64,000 nucleotides of DNA from Acestrorhynchus altus. Taxonomy: Eukaryota > Chordata > Actinopteri > Characiformes > Acestrorhynchidae. Below are positions 46,101 through 58,439 of this stretch, piece after piece. The position numbers were made by a program, and so were the translations under genes. The notes below the pieces were generated by a model. It was given only the letters and a program-made list of their open reading frames with translations. It searched no databases and was not told where the DNA came from. The stretch lies in NCBI GenBank assembly GCA_034509495.1, contig CM067519.1, positions 22,448,103 through 22,512,102 on the forward strand. Direction: 5' to 3'. Position 1 is the stretch's first letter. Every line of letters starts with the position of its first letter.

Positions 46101-47298
46101 TAGTATAAAAGGTAAGAATGTGATGTAGAGTTAAATGCGGAGATGTTAATACAAACCTATTTTCCACCCATTTTACAGTTCTGTTTTGTTTATGCCCAAT
46201 TTTCTTTTGAAGGGTGAATAGCAGTTTTTGAGCTTCACAGTTTTTTACTTCCATGTTTCTCGTTGTTCAACTATATATACTATAAGGGAAAATGAGTTTC
46301 CCATTTTTTAGTGCAACTTTAAGTCTGCCTACTAAATGAAAATGAAAAAAGACCCATATTTGCATAAGCAGCCTCAACATATTATTTTCTTGTTTTAATT
46401 CCGGAAATAAACATCATCCACATATCCCATGTAAACACTGATGCTCAGGGTTTGCTGTTATGTCCCCTGCCACTCTCCAGGGTGGCTGAAAAAGAGGTGG
46501 GGGTATAGAGGGGGTTGGAAAGGAAAGGAAAGTAATTGGTTCCTCATGTCAAAGCTGCACTCTTCTCTAAATAATGGGGCCTTTTTTTTCTTTCAAATAA
46601 TGGCTTTTCCATTTGCACTGATGGCAGCTTAAACAGCAATCTCAAAGATGAAGGTTTGATCTAGTGCACTAGTGATATGGCTCACTTTTCTGTCCTTTAA
46701 AAATCCTCAAACATTGCCCCCAAAGCAGGAAACAAAAATCCAGTCACAGTGGGTTAAAACACAACATGCTGGTAACATTATTAAAACGGCTAAAATGTTA
46801 AGTCCGTTGCCAAGTACGCAGTCGTAATCCTCTTTGAGGTGTTTTCTGCTGACGCAGTGCTTGGGTAATTGTTTTCTTACACTATAACACTGGCAACAAA
46901 CTACACTGTAGTTTAGGTCTTTGTGACCATTGGCAATTTTGCACGAATGGAAAAGCAGATCTTTTCATTTCCACTATCTGGTAGACCTGAAATATTTGGC
47001 ACGGTGTTGGAGGCAGAGTGAGTGACTTTCCATATGGAGGACAGAGAGCGCATTGAGAAGCTGAGGGCTGCCTGTTTTCAGAGGGCTACTCGGTGGTGCC
47101 AGACAAACTGTAGCTCTAAGGTCACCCCCCAGAATTCCCCCAACAAACACTAACATTCTAATGTCTGCAGTTTGGTTTTGCTTCTGAGAACTGACAGACC
47201 AAACGCACTAGTGTGATTTGATCTGTATGTGTCCAATAATACCCAGATCACAGCAACTGTTGGTTGGACAAGCTTTACAGAATATACTGCTACTGCTA
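46101..47298. other. No gene recognised
   Basis: Complex sequence without recognisable elements. Confidence 0.4.
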
Positions 47299-47299
47299 C

Positions 47300-47366
<67 letters not shown>

Positions 47367-47700
47367 GGTGTTGTTATTATTATTGTTATTATTATTATTA
47401 TGAAAAATAACAATAATAACAGTATATAATATCAATATTATAATATTATTCATAAGTATTATTATTATTGTTGTTGTTGTTGTTATTTTGAATAATAATA
47501 ATATAATTATAATCATCATAATATTATTATATTAATATTAATATTGTAATATTAAAATAATAAAGAAATTATATTATAAATTTTTATTCATAAAATTATA
47601 ATTAATATTATAATATCATTATTAGTATTGTTATTATTGATTTATTATTGTTGTTATTATTTATTATTGTTGCTATTATTATGTATAATAATAAAAATAT
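47299..47700. repeat. (ATT)n microsatellite and degenerate AT-rich trinucleotide tract
   Basis: A nearly pure (ATT)22 core at 47299-47366 followed by about 330 bp of degenerate ATT/TTG/AAT variants, including (TTG)5 at about 47468-47483. Leucine-, isoleucine- and asparagine-only frames here are artefacts. Confidence 0.95.
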
Positions 47701-50700
47701 TAAACAGATGAAATGAAAGATAGATAGATCTTAGTCTTAGTCACTCTGATCCTGAGATATGAAGCCTAGAAAATGGCATGTAATTACCCACAAAGTGTGG
47801 TTCTACAAGTCAATGTTATGATGATTCTATCCCTAAAACTGGTCCAATTCTACCCCTATAACACACTGCGACCAACACTGGTATGGTGGTGATGGTGTGA
47901 GTTAGTGTTTGCTTCTTCAAAGTCACATGAACTACATCTTTCCAAGCACTCGCTAATAATTCAATGTCACTGGACAACTCAGTGTGCTTAGAGGAGAACA
48001 GACTAACAGCTAACAGACATCCGTGTCGGCCAACGTTGCACTGATTGATGGGCAGAGATGAGCAGTTATCCTCAAGCAGGTGCAACATGTTCTCTGTTTT
48101 TATGTGTGTTAATATGCAGAGTCGTTGTGAATGAGCTGCCTTCTGTCTGCAGTAGTTTTACGTGACTTACGTAGTATTGGCATAACCAAACTTCAGACAA
48201 ACACACAAAGCCAGATGTTTCCAGCTGAACATGTTATGTTCCCAGGCTAAATGATTTTGGAATCAAAACAATGCAGATTCAAAGTGATATGGTGATTTGA
48301 ATGAGTGGATTTGGGAATTTCAAATTGTGGAGTTGTTTGCAAGAATTCTTGATAGCTTAAATGGGAATTTCTGTCCTATAAGCATGTCCGGCTTTCCAGC
48401 ATTTGCTATAAAAGAATTAGGAAGAATGCTAGAATCATCAACCCAACAGTCACACCAGTGGATACTGGGTTTGTTGAAGTTTCTTGTAGTGTGAAATGGA
48501 CCATAGCAGCGACCGGTAGCTGTCTCAAAAGCTGAAGATCACTGGAGGTCTGCAAAGCACCTGTTTCCCTGGATTGCCCTGTTTATTAAAACCATATAGA
48601 TACTTGAGGTAATATGGAGCAGACTCCTGAGGTCTTTGAAGACCCTGTTTTATGTTCTCCCATATGCTCTGCTCTTCCTTTCCTCAAGAGGACAAAGCAA
48701 AGGGAGTGCAAGTGAGGTGATATTGCAGCATTCGGGTTTATACTCCTATATGGAAGGCATTAACTCCTGAATTCCTTTGAATCTGACAAGGCGGGGATCC
48801 TAAGATCCTGATGGGCTTCAAAGGCAGCCGCCAATCCCCTTGACCTCAGGGACACACCCATGGCGAGGCATCACTAACACCCAGCGAAAACGCGATTACT
48901 GACCTCACCGCCTTCAACAACAAACATCTGATGGAGAAAGGAGACTCAGCAAGTGGCCGAGGGCTTCCATGGTCGCCCTGATGTTACCAGGACCTCGTCT
49001 CCTGAAAGATCCGTTTAAGAAAGAAAACAAAAGGGTCATTTAGCCTGCTCGCTTTTCAGCGACAGCCCACATTCCATGCCAGCATGAAGTGCCATTCACG
49101 TTGCACTTAGGCTCAACCTGGGCAAAGCTGCAGAGCTCTCAAGAATGTAGGGTAAAGAGCAACTTCACAAAAATGTTCCTTTTCCAAAAAGAGAAAAGCA
49201 GATGTCTTTTGGTGAGGCTTGACAAGCTCAAAAACAGACACAAAGTGATGTTGTTGTTGTTGGGTTGCTATAGTGGTTCGATTGTGAGCGATCTCTCCCA
49301 TTTGTCTGTTTGTGTTCACTAGTCCAAGACCATGTGTGTGCTCAAACGCAGCAGAAGGTTTGATAAAGAGCTGAAGTACAGCCACAGCTATTACATCCTT
49401 CGGTACAGCCCTAGAATGAGCCTCTAATGGACAAAGAGGTCATAAAGTGCTGAATATGGGTCAACATGTACTGTCTGCAAAGTGTAAACGTCACCTTCTC
49501 GATGCCTAACAAGCTCATTATGGCCTCTCTCGGGTTAGTGGGAGTCACTAGGCTAGGGAGCGGGAAATGATCTACACAAGCTAACTCACATCCTTCACAG
49601 CTGGCTCTTGTAGTTTAAAAGTCACATGGCGATTATCACATATTTGTGCTCTTGCATTGTAAGCCACCAGTGGTAATAAGACACAACTGCTGTTTTTGGA
49701 ATGGTGCAATAACCAAGGAAGGGAGATTGTAAACAGGAGTCCATTAGTGTCCCATGCTAGACAAGCAGTTTTTTTTTTTTCAATGAGCTTCAAATGGAAC
49801 ATGTTTCAGCATGCTCAGGATGTTTTCATTTCTGATTCCTCACGAATTCTACAGGCCAGGACTCTTAAAATGGGTTCTTTGCTGGGCTGTACACCTCCCA
49901 ATCAGTGACAACTCAGGCCTCATCCTCAGGAACATGGATATTTATGAAAATGCAGCGTTTTTCTCAGCTTTTCCAGAATCCCTATTCAGTCCAGTGGCAT
50001 TTGCCATGGTACTGTTTTCTCTTTTGACATACAGACATTAGTATTGGAGTGTATGTGAATACTTGACGACCCCTAAGCTGACATTCACTTTACTTTCAAA
50101 GATTTTCTCCAATACGTTTGATCTTACTTCCATTATAGATAACAAGTGAGTTGTTCATTTGCATGCTTTACTCAACAGTTGGATGAAAATCTCTGCTTAT
50201 GTGCATGCCCTATGTAATCCAATCCAAAATGATGTGCATGAGGAGAGTACCGGTTAGTGTACATCACCATGACAACAAGTATCTATCGTTGATAAAGATA
50301 AAGATATTATTACTTAAAGGAAAATGTTGATGCAAATTCCTATAATGTTGTTGAACTGGATAGTGTTATTATCCAGATTGTGTTGTTATACCAGATAGTG
50401 TTATTATGCCCTTTTATTACTCACTTCCACATTCTCTCAGAGTAACCACTGCATTCACTCATGGGCTGGATGTGTGTACATTTTGGGGGGCGTAAGTCAA
50501 GACTGTTACATCACAGTTTTGGGGGGGTTGGAATTGGCCATTTTTACAGCTGTGTTTTACGTACATGACAAAATATCCATCTATTCCTTACAAGTGGATC
50601 TGAGAGTCTCTGTGCTACAGAGCATATTTCTCCTTCACACGGTAACAGTGTCCAACACTGTGCTTGTTTAACCCTTCACTCCCAGCCTCCCACCGCTGTA

Positions 50701-51585
50701 CATAGTGTTTCCTCTAGCTCTCTCATTCTCCTGTCCTCCTCCTCTCCTGAACTTTGGCTTCAAGGCCAGTCTGTTCTTGCAATACTGGAGCCATCAAGCC
50801 TTACTCAACTCCTGCTGGCTTTCCTCCAGTGCTCCCAAAGCTTGTTTAGAAATTGTTCTACTCCCTCCAAAAAGTGACCCAAAAAAAAGGAAAACCTAAG
50901 AAATATGGGGCAGCAGGTTAGGTCATGTAATGCTCATAGAAAGTCGAGTGATTTCAGTACTCTGCTGTAAGCACTTGGCGCAGAACAGCTGCTGTTACGC
51001 TCCGGCATTGCTTTTAAGCATAGACCCTTATACATTCAAGATGTTGGGGAGATCTGGACATTGTGGAGTACTAGCAGAGAGCCCCTTTGGAACTCTCTAG
51101 ACTTTTACAGACAAATGATCTACAGTAGGAGACAAGAGGATGTGCCTTTGGCTTGAATGGTGTTAGTATGTAAGACTAATGTTGAATGATCTTTTGTTTA
51201 TGTCACTGTTAACACTCTTATCTAGATGATAATAACACGTACGTGGATTTACTTCACTGTACTGGTGGCTGCTCCTAAGATTAAAAACTCCTTAAATCTT
51301 GTGTGTATGAGGGGGAGACCAGAAATAGCAAGGAGTCAGTGGGGCTAGCTTAGTTAGTTTATTTGATAAATGTAAACAGTGATCAATTTTACTTTTTTAG
51401 TGGAAGTAACGGTAGCAGTTTATTAGACAGTTATGTGCTTATCCGGTAAATAAATGCATACATAGTTAATGTACAGTGTTTTTGTGTTTTAATGCCAGAA
51501 ACTTCATTAAGCAGTTCAGTAGCATATTATCTTGTAACTTAATGAGTTCATAAATGCAAATAGTTATCAAAACATTTAAGAAGTA
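47701..51585. other. No gene recognised; longest stretch here without an identified element
   Basis: Nearly 3.9 kb without transposon words that I can place. 48780-49030 is more GC-rich and unique-looking. The 78-90 codon frames at 47816-48088 and 49089-49385 are contradicted by equal frames on the other strand or lack features. Confidence 0.35.
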
Positions 51586-51645
51586 TCTTCGTCTTCGTCT
51601 TCATCTTCGTCTTCGTCTTTGTCTTCGTCTTCGTCTTCTTCCGCT
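51586..51645 (-). repeat. (CTTCGT)n tail of the adjacent LINE
   Basis: About eight to nine units of cttcgt/cttcat. On the minus strand this is a gaagac/acgaag 3' tail immediately after the LINE coding end, as expected for RTE-type elements that finish in short tandem repeats. Confidence 0.85.
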
Positions 51646-52090
51646 TATCCGGGGCCGGGTCGAGGGGGCAGCAGTCTAAGCAGGGATGCCCAGACCTCCC
51701 TCTCCCCCGACACCTCAGCCAGCTCTCCGGGAGGGACCCGAGGCGTTCCCAGGCCAGCCGAGAGACATAGTCCCTCCAGCGTGTCCTGGGTCTACCCGTG
51801 GTGTCCTCCCGGTGGGGTGTGACTGGAACACCTCTCCGGGGAGACGTCCAGGGGCATCCGGAAAAGATGCCTGAGCCACCTCAACTGATTCCTCTAGATG
51901 TAGAGGAGCAGCGGCTCTACTCTGAGCTCCTCCCGGGTGACCGTGGATCTTACCCTATCTCTAAGGGTGCGCCCGGCCACCCTATGGAGGAAACTCTGGC
52001 CGCTTGTATCCGTGATCTTGTCCTTTCGGTCATTACCCACAGCTCATGACCATAGGTGAGGGTAGGAACGTAGATTGACCAGTAAATCGA
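51646..52090 (-). pseudogene. RTE/Rex3-like LINE, 3' end of ORF2 (5'-truncated)
   Basis: The minus strand reads IYVPTLTYGHELWVMTERTR-SRIQAA. After a small deletion it continues RVAGRTLRDRVRSTVTREEL-RVEPLLL, a stop at the position of a 'HIERSQLRW' block, QLRWLRHLFRMPL, then LAEVSGEREVWASLLRLLPP-RPGPG and a terminal stop. This is the conserved C-terminal region after the reverse-transcriptase domain of RTE-clade elements such as Rex3. Frameshifts near 52010 and 51850 and an in-frame stop kill it. The 5' end of the element (endonuclease, RT core) is missing, as in most LINE copies. Plus-strand frames of 62-83 codons here are antisense shadows. Confidence 0.9.
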
Positions 52091-53716
52091 TAAATTCTAT
52101 GGTAGATATGTTGTAAGCTAGCTAATGACTTAGATACTGTTTTTATTGCAGGCAACTACATTTCCGATCAACTAATTTCTTACTTCATGTAGTTGTATGT
52201 CTACTGTAGCCTAGTCCTTGACTGAGTCAACTTCTTGTAGGCCTACATTAACTTACAGGGTGACTTACAATTTACAAAGGTGGGTGCATGTAGTGTAAGC
52301 ACTGTTGCCCAATGACTTTTTTCTTCATGGAATGCTGTGCTTGCCTGGGCACAGAGGACAACAGCTGTCTGCCATATGGAGGGCTGTGATGTTACCCGAT
52401 ACACTTTACCAACTGGCAAGGATGGCACATGTAGCTCATTTACAGTCAGCCTTATGCTTTCCTTGGCCTTGCTTGAATTGTGCACATAACACATGTTAGC
52501 AGAGGAGGGTCCAGGGGCCCAGACTGCCTCAACAACGCAGTTCGCCAGTATCTAAAATGAGCTACTAAGGTCACACAGCTTTATTTTGGAGAATTTACTT
52601 TGTGATGTTGTAGATAACATGGCCAGACAACCCTATATTTCACACTGTGCAAGAGACCCTGATGTTAAGGCTGTATATATCACAATATATAGCACTGATC
52701 CATATAGATTTCTGCACAAGAATGAAGGCTTCTTTATGTTTTTAGGAGTCTGGTCACAGCATGAAACACTGTTTATGGCAGCCCAGATAAGACTCAAAGC
52801 CCAAATCCTTGGTTTGGGAGGTCAGTGCCCATCCAGCATGTCAGAGAGATTGCTATGTAACCATGTTGTCCTAAAAGATACAAAGATAGTCCTTTCACTA
52901 ATAATCAGTCTCCCTTTTGTACCAGCAATGATGCTTTCTGTCCAAGTGTCCATTGTACCACCCATTAACTAATTTATTGTCGTATGTAATATTATATAGA
53001 CCACTTTAAGGCTTTGATATAAATACTAATTAAATCTCGGCATCAAATGAGCTCATTGTCTGTTTCCTGAGTTGTTTCCTGAGTTGTATTTTTTTTTTTC
53101 AGTTTACTGGAGGGTGGGCTGCAAAATAACTCCGAATCGAATTTGCAAACCTTTAAGCTGCTGTAATGCAGCCCTAATGATATCAATGCTGCTGTCTGTG
53201 AATAACCATGTCCTCCTGGACTTCTTCTGTATGTTGACAAACATCATACTCCCTAGGATATTTAGAGAATGAGTCATGGCTTTGCACCCACAGATTTCCA
53301 TTTATCACTCCAATATACAAATGGAATAGATGATAAAAAAGGAGAGACACCAAAGCTGGTATGTCTGAACTCCATGTCTGTGGTACAACCTTTGGTTTTG
53401 ACTTTTATGCATCCTGTAGGAGTGGTTTATAGCCTGTAGTTTGCTCATTTGTAAGTGGGCTGCTGATTGCATCCTGGAGGATGGGACTTCAGCTGGGTTG
53501 AAGAGTTTAGTTCAACTGACTGGAAACTCTGAGTCAATAATTTTGCTAAATGCAGCCTTACATGAAGTGTAGCAGTGAAGTGTAGTAGCTAGTTACATTT
53601 ACCCAGGTACACTGACTTTCATTCTGTTCTGTTGGTTTAGCACTTGGTGCTCTCACTTTTGCTCTTAGAGCTTTTCATTTTTGACCAAGAGATCATAAAA
53701 CTATAACTGATAATAT
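52091..53716. other. No gene recognised
   Basis: Complex sequence. The 128-codon frame at 52586-52972 is discussed under rejected items. 53060-53080 has ttgtttcctgagttgtttcc as a short direct duplication. Confidence 0.35.
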
Positions 53717-53725
53717 ATATGTTTA

Positions 53726-53759
<34 letters not shown>

Positions 53760-53763
53760 TTTA
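53717..53763. repeat. (AT)n plus poly(T)
   Basis: About 12 AT units joined to about 21 T. Confidence 0.9.
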
Positions 53764-53984
53764 ACATATTCTGATGAACACTGGGTATACTGAGACACCC
53801 ACTGATAAATTCTACTTGTGTAAACTACACTTGCAAATAGGTAGCTTGGTTCTTGAAAACACATACGAATACAGTCTTTATCTACTTCAACCAGTGCTTC
53901 AAATGGTTCTTTGAGTGATGCCATAGGAGACCTCTGTTGAGTCCATAAACAACTATGTTTACTGTATTGAAAAGATTTCTTCTA

Positions 53985-54150
53985 AATTGGAGCAATGTTT
54001 AGGTCTGGATGATCACCATGCCCCCTCATCCCTACTGCCCATCTCATCCCAAAAGTATTGGATCGAGCACCGTCAATTCAGAGAACACAGCTGTGAGGGC
54101 TTTATACCCCTTACACCTTGCATTACACTCAGACATTGTATATGAGGGAA
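53985..54150 (-). mobile_element. Internal fragment of family 2 Tc1-type element
   Basis: gcaatgtttaggtctggatg, gatcaccatgccccctcatc, atctcatcccaaaagtattg and cagagaacacagctgtgagg in the same order as other reverse-oriented copies. Confidence 0.7.
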
Positions 54151-55040
54151 CCACCAGTTAGAACAAGCTTACAGATATGAGCCCCGCCCTTCAACAAAAA
54201 GGGCCAATCAGTTTGCTCCTTATTGCCCGTAATGTAAATCTAATCTGAAAAATCTTTTCCAAATTAGATTTTATCTGAGAACTTAATAAAGAGCTTTTCA
54301 GTTCTAAGGGGATGCTGTGTCGGTAATGGTTGCTTAGAGGAGGTCAATACATTCATCATAAGGAGCTTTCACAAACATTTCAGCACTGCAAAGAACGATG
54401 AGTCTATAGCAATTTTTTTACCACTGATATCACAATGCAGCATTAGTAAAAGCAGGTCTAGGCCCCTGATGAGCAAGCAAGGACCAAAAGGAACAAACCC
54501 TGCACAGATGATTGAAAAAGTGAACCTGGGTTTAGCCTTCAAGAAGATCTGATCACTGAATAAAAACACCTGTGGATCTGAGGCCTGGCTGTAATTTTTT
54601 GCCAATACATTTTTGTAATACCTGTTCACAGTCAAGTGGTCTTTCTCACAGCCAGTAAATCCCTGGCTTTGTTCATACATAGCTACCAGAATGTTCCCTA
54701 CTTACAGTACATCCTCCTATATGAGAATCTGACAAGAATGAACTCAGGCTTGCTTCTGAAAATACTTCAAACGAGTGACTGTTTTTTAATCTAACTCCTT
54801 CCAGGGTGAGCTTTTGAGGGCTTTAAGCTGTGCAGCACATTGGACTTAAACATGCTTATAGGGAATTTCTGACAGCAATACTTTGAGCTCACATTATACG
54901 GAGAGACTGCGGGTTTCTGCACCTCTGGAATAGTGAAAATATAGTGGGATTGACTCAAATATGTACATTTTTTTCCCATAAAGCTGTGTAGATGTATGTC
55001 TTATTCGTGTGTATTCTGACCAGTCTAAGAGTAGATCAGT
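54151..55040. other. No gene recognised
   Basis: Complex sequence. The 103-codon minus-strand frame at 54369-54680 has no recognisable domain. Confidence 0.4.
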
Positions 55041-55406
55041 TATACGCGATATGGACAAAAGTATTTGGACGCCTGCTCATCGTTTCTTTGGAAATCAAGG
55101 AAATTTAAAATAAAGGGTTAATTCTTGTCTCTAGTGTCCAGGGAAGGCATTCTACCACATTTTGGAGCAATGCTTTGAGGATTCGATTGCATTCAGTAAC
55201 AAAAGCATTAGCAACTCTCCAGCTCGATGCCTGGGGGCTTTATATCCCTCCAGCCCATGCCTGGCATTAGGGATGGTGTCAATAGTTTTTGCTTATCTGC
55301 AGCAGTGAGAGCACAGAACACATCTGTGTCAGCGATGGGTGCAACTTAAAGTAACTGAATGCATTCATTAGAAGGGGTGTCCACAAAGTTTTGGACATAT
55401 AATGTA
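55041..55406 (-). mobile_element. Family 2 Tc1-type element with both terminal repeats
   Basis: The left end tatacgcgatatggacaaaa-gtatttggacgcc and the reverse complement of the right end tacattatatgtccaaaact-ttgtggacacc are the two inverted termini. The interior keeps the block order gtgtccagggaaggcattct, gattgcattcagtaacaaaa, ctttatatccctccagccca, tgcctggcattagggatggt and taaagtaactgaatgcattc. About 366 bp with internal deletions. This is the reference copy for the family in this window. Confidence 0.85.
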
Positions 55407-56357
55407 GGCCTAGACACAACAGTGAAAACTCTCCTAAAACTCTGAAAAAATGAATACTCTCCTTACAGCCTACTTGAGGGTCTCACTTGAGTTCAATTTG
55501 AGTTTGAGCTTTGCTACAGTGTGGTGAGGCCACATACTTCCTGTTGGTTCAGAAGTTGAGAAGGACTCACCATCAAGACATTCAGAGTCAGCCTGCCAAT
55601 GCACTTCCTGAAGCTAACTGAGTAAATGAGAATCTTATCTCACCTCGGTTAGGGCTATTTTAGATTTTGTTCACCATAATCGAACAAAGAGACATAATCT
55701 TCCATTTGGAAGCAGCAGCGGCAGCAGTTTTTTCTCAAGAACTTCCATTTACATTCGTGCTGTTTGGTTGATGCTCTAATCATGACACATTTACAGAGAG
55801 TGGAGTGTTAGGAGTCTTGGCCAAACACTCTTACTGGTGAAGTGTAATGGGCTTGTTCAGCTGGGGAATAGAACTTTAAGCTGCCACAGGGAGGATGGCT
55901 TTATTCACTCTTACCTCCAGAAAGTCCATTTTAAGTAAAAGATTAATAAAACAAAAATACAAGACCCTTCCATAATTCAGCCTATAGCCTAAACTGTGTT
56001 TCAGCCCAGACTGCTTTATGAAGATGGACATTGCTAAGGAGACAATCAAAACAGAACCATTTACATATTTTCACTTTACATATCGTCTCTGCATCACACA
56101 ATTTTTGACATAACTTGCATCTGGCAGTTGTTCGTTACATTGTGTCAAAATGTCATTATGGCCAGGAGAAATGTTCCAAAAGGTCTTGGAATAGACTCGT
56201 TTTACACTGACTTCCATTGTAAGTAAACATCCTCTTTATGTGAAATTGTCTTTTTTGGTTGATGTCATTTAGGCACAGCAACAAAGAGCATCACAGGTTA
56301 AAATGGACGAGCTGCTTGCCATCGGCAGCTGGAGGCTGAGAGAGCAAAATTGGCCAT

Positions 56358-56358
<1 letters not shown>
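55407..56358. other. No gene recognised
   Basis: Complex sequence without recognisable elements. Confidence 0.4.
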
Positions 56359-56405
<47 letters not shown>

Positions 56406-56420
56406 GGGGGGGGGGGGGGG
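56359..56420. repeat. (CT)n followed by G16
   Basis: About 21 CT units, then ctgt and a run of 16 G. Confidence 0.95.
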
Positions 56421-56648
56421 AGTGTTGGGGGTGAGGGGCGGTTGGCACTTCCAAACTGGAAAAAATGTGGCAAAAAAATGACTTCCAATCAAGTAATAAC
56501 ACACTCCAAGTAAATCAGTGTTTTCTTTTATTCACAGCTGTTTTATTCCATTGTTTTCCTCTGAATCTTAATGACTGTTAATTTACTTGTTTGCCACTTT
56601 TTGAAATGTGAGAGACAATTGACAATGTGTTTTCAATTATCCATGCAG

Positions 56649-56649
56649 A

Positions 56650-56695
<46 letters not shown>

Positions 56696-56817
56696 GTGTG
56701 TGTGTGTGTGTTGGGGGTGATGTCACGCTCTGATCCAGCGGTCCTCACAGTGTCTCTCTCTCTCACTCTCTCACACACACTATTCCTCTCTCTGTCTGTC
56801 TCTCTCTCCGACTCAAA

Positions 56818-56899
<82 letters not shown>

Positions 56900-56930
56900 C
56901 TCTCTCTCTCTCTCTCTCTGACTCTGAGGA
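56649..56930. repeat. Compound GT / CT / CA simple-repeat cluster
   Basis: A (GT)n run at 56649-56711 with one CG interruption, CT-rich spacers (56750-56815), (CT)n at 56819-56866, (CA)n at 56867-56900 and (CT)n at 56901-56919. The 117-131 codon frames on both strands are repeat translations, not proteins. Confidence 0.95.
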
Positions 56931-56980
56931 GACCATCGGGGGAAATGACTCCAGCTGTATCTCCTGCTCTCACCTCTTAG

Positions 56981-57137
56981 GCTGGAAGATGAATAAACCA
57001 CACAGTTCTGGACTTTACACCACAATCAGAGGCTTATCTTTCCATTCTTGACACCTTCCTGCCCGGCTGTCTCTTGAAAGAAGCGCTGTGTCTCTGTTTT
57101 GGAGTTATTAGTTCAGCCGAGGAAACCTTCTCCAGAC
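56981..57137 (+). other. Possible untranslated exon (weak)
   Basis: A pyrimidine-rich stretch ending cctgctctcacctcttag (to 56980) resembles a splice acceptor, and ccagac/gtgagtattg at 57138 resembles a strong donor. The 157 bp between them are complex and not repetitive, and the only ATG (56990) opens a 20-codon frame, so it would be non-coding, as in a 5' untranslated exon. Signals of this quality also arise by chance in a window this long. Confidence 0.2.
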
Positions 57138-57615
57138 GTGAGTATTGAAGTGTTGCAGCTGAAATTCTAAACCTGGAGCTGAAGGTGGTGGTTTTATCTG
57201 CTGAGACTGGAGAGAACAGAGGGGTTTCTTGGTCTTCTTGGTGGGGAATGTTTGTCCCTCTCAGGATGAAGTGGGGTTTTCTGTTTGTAAATGAAACTGA
57301 TTCAGCTGTAACATGCCTGGAAGAGATGTTTGGAGATGTTTGCTGGGTGAAGTTGTTTACCTGCAGCCTGGGAAAACAAAGTTAGATAACTAAAGATAAC
57401 TTTTTCTACTGGTCTGTAGCTCTTAGTTTACTGGTCTTGGAGCGTTTCTATGCACACGCCACATCTGGATCCCAGCAGACTGGACTAGACCTCCTCACTG
57501 CCCTGAAGTTCAGCTTCAGCTTCTTCTGTCAGATAAGCGCTTAGTTTGTTGTTGTGCTCTTCAAAATCTTCATTTTTTTAAGATGTAATAAATTGACCCA
57601 ATAAGTAAACCACTA

Positions 57616-57725
57616 AAGTCCACCCGTTTCTAACTGAATTCAATCCCAGTTTAAATGGCGAAGCAGCGTCCAGTGCATGTTTACTGCTCTGTCCACATGT
57701 TCATGCTCAACCTGCATACAGACTC
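57616..57725 (-). repeat. Dispersed repeat family 4, copy 4
   Basis: In reverse: aactgaattcaatcccagtt, cagtgcatgtttactgctct and gtccacatgttcatgctcaa, matching the three forward copies. Confidence 0.7.
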
Positions 57726-58197
57726 TGACTGATCGGAGAGAGGGGCGGAGCTAATGACATCACTGCCCCAAATATTGGGTTATAGAGGAAAATGAGAAGA
57801 GGGGCTCTTTGATCTTTTTCTTTGCTCACATGTGTTCAGATTTATGTAAAAAAAAAAAAAATTAAGTCAAAGAAGGGATTATACTCATACATTCCTAAAT
57901 AATACAAATAATATTTTATATTATTTATTTTTTGGACCACTGCCAGGTATTTTGAAGAACTTATTATTGTAAATATCTAATCAACACAAATAACTCATCA
58001 TAATTCTTGCATTTACAGTGTAAACACACTCTGGATGACCAATTCCCAGCAGGATGCACAAAAACACTACAAAATATATTTTTAAATTCACTTAATTTTA
58101 TTTGTATCTTTCTTAGAAATACTTTTATTATTACTTTCTAAAAGGAATAATATTAGAGTTCTAAAGGTTGAATTAATTTTTTCTATACTGACTACTA

Positions 58198-58439
58198 CAA
58201 ACCATGGAAAATGAAAAATTGTGATATTGATATATTCATCAGGTCATGATTTTGTGATGTGGTTGCTCACTAATTGTAGGAACTTACATAGAAGTCATGA
58301 TGTGTTAGAATTCTGGACTTGAGCAACTTCCTGCTTGATATTACACTCTATAGGTGTGGGAGATGTGACAGTAATATAATATCATAACACTTGAAGATAT
58401 TCACATTGAATATCACAGTATTTCATCTTCCATGGTTTG
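58198..58439. mobile_element. Small inverted-repeat element, about 240 bp
   Basis: caaaccatggaaaatgaaaa at the left and, reverse-complemented, caaaccatggaagatgaaat at the right, continuing as ttgtgatatt / ctgtgatatt. The arms are about 35-50 bp and the centre is unrelated. No coding sequence. Confidence 0.6.

Noticed and set aside
51619..52049. Plus-strand proline/serine-rich frames at 51.6-52.0 kb
   Set aside because: Antisense to the RTE/Rex3-like coding end, which explains the sequence on the minus strand.
52586..52972. 128-codon plus-strand frame
   Set aside because: Composition is passable, but I recognise no domain, the surrounding bases show no exon signals, and the length is within chance expectation for a window of this size. 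Weak candidate only.
56578..56980. 117-131 codon frames rich in Arg-Glu, Cys-Val and Ser-Leu
   Set aside because: Translations of (CT)n, (GT)n and (CA)n tracts on either strand; no complex sequence.
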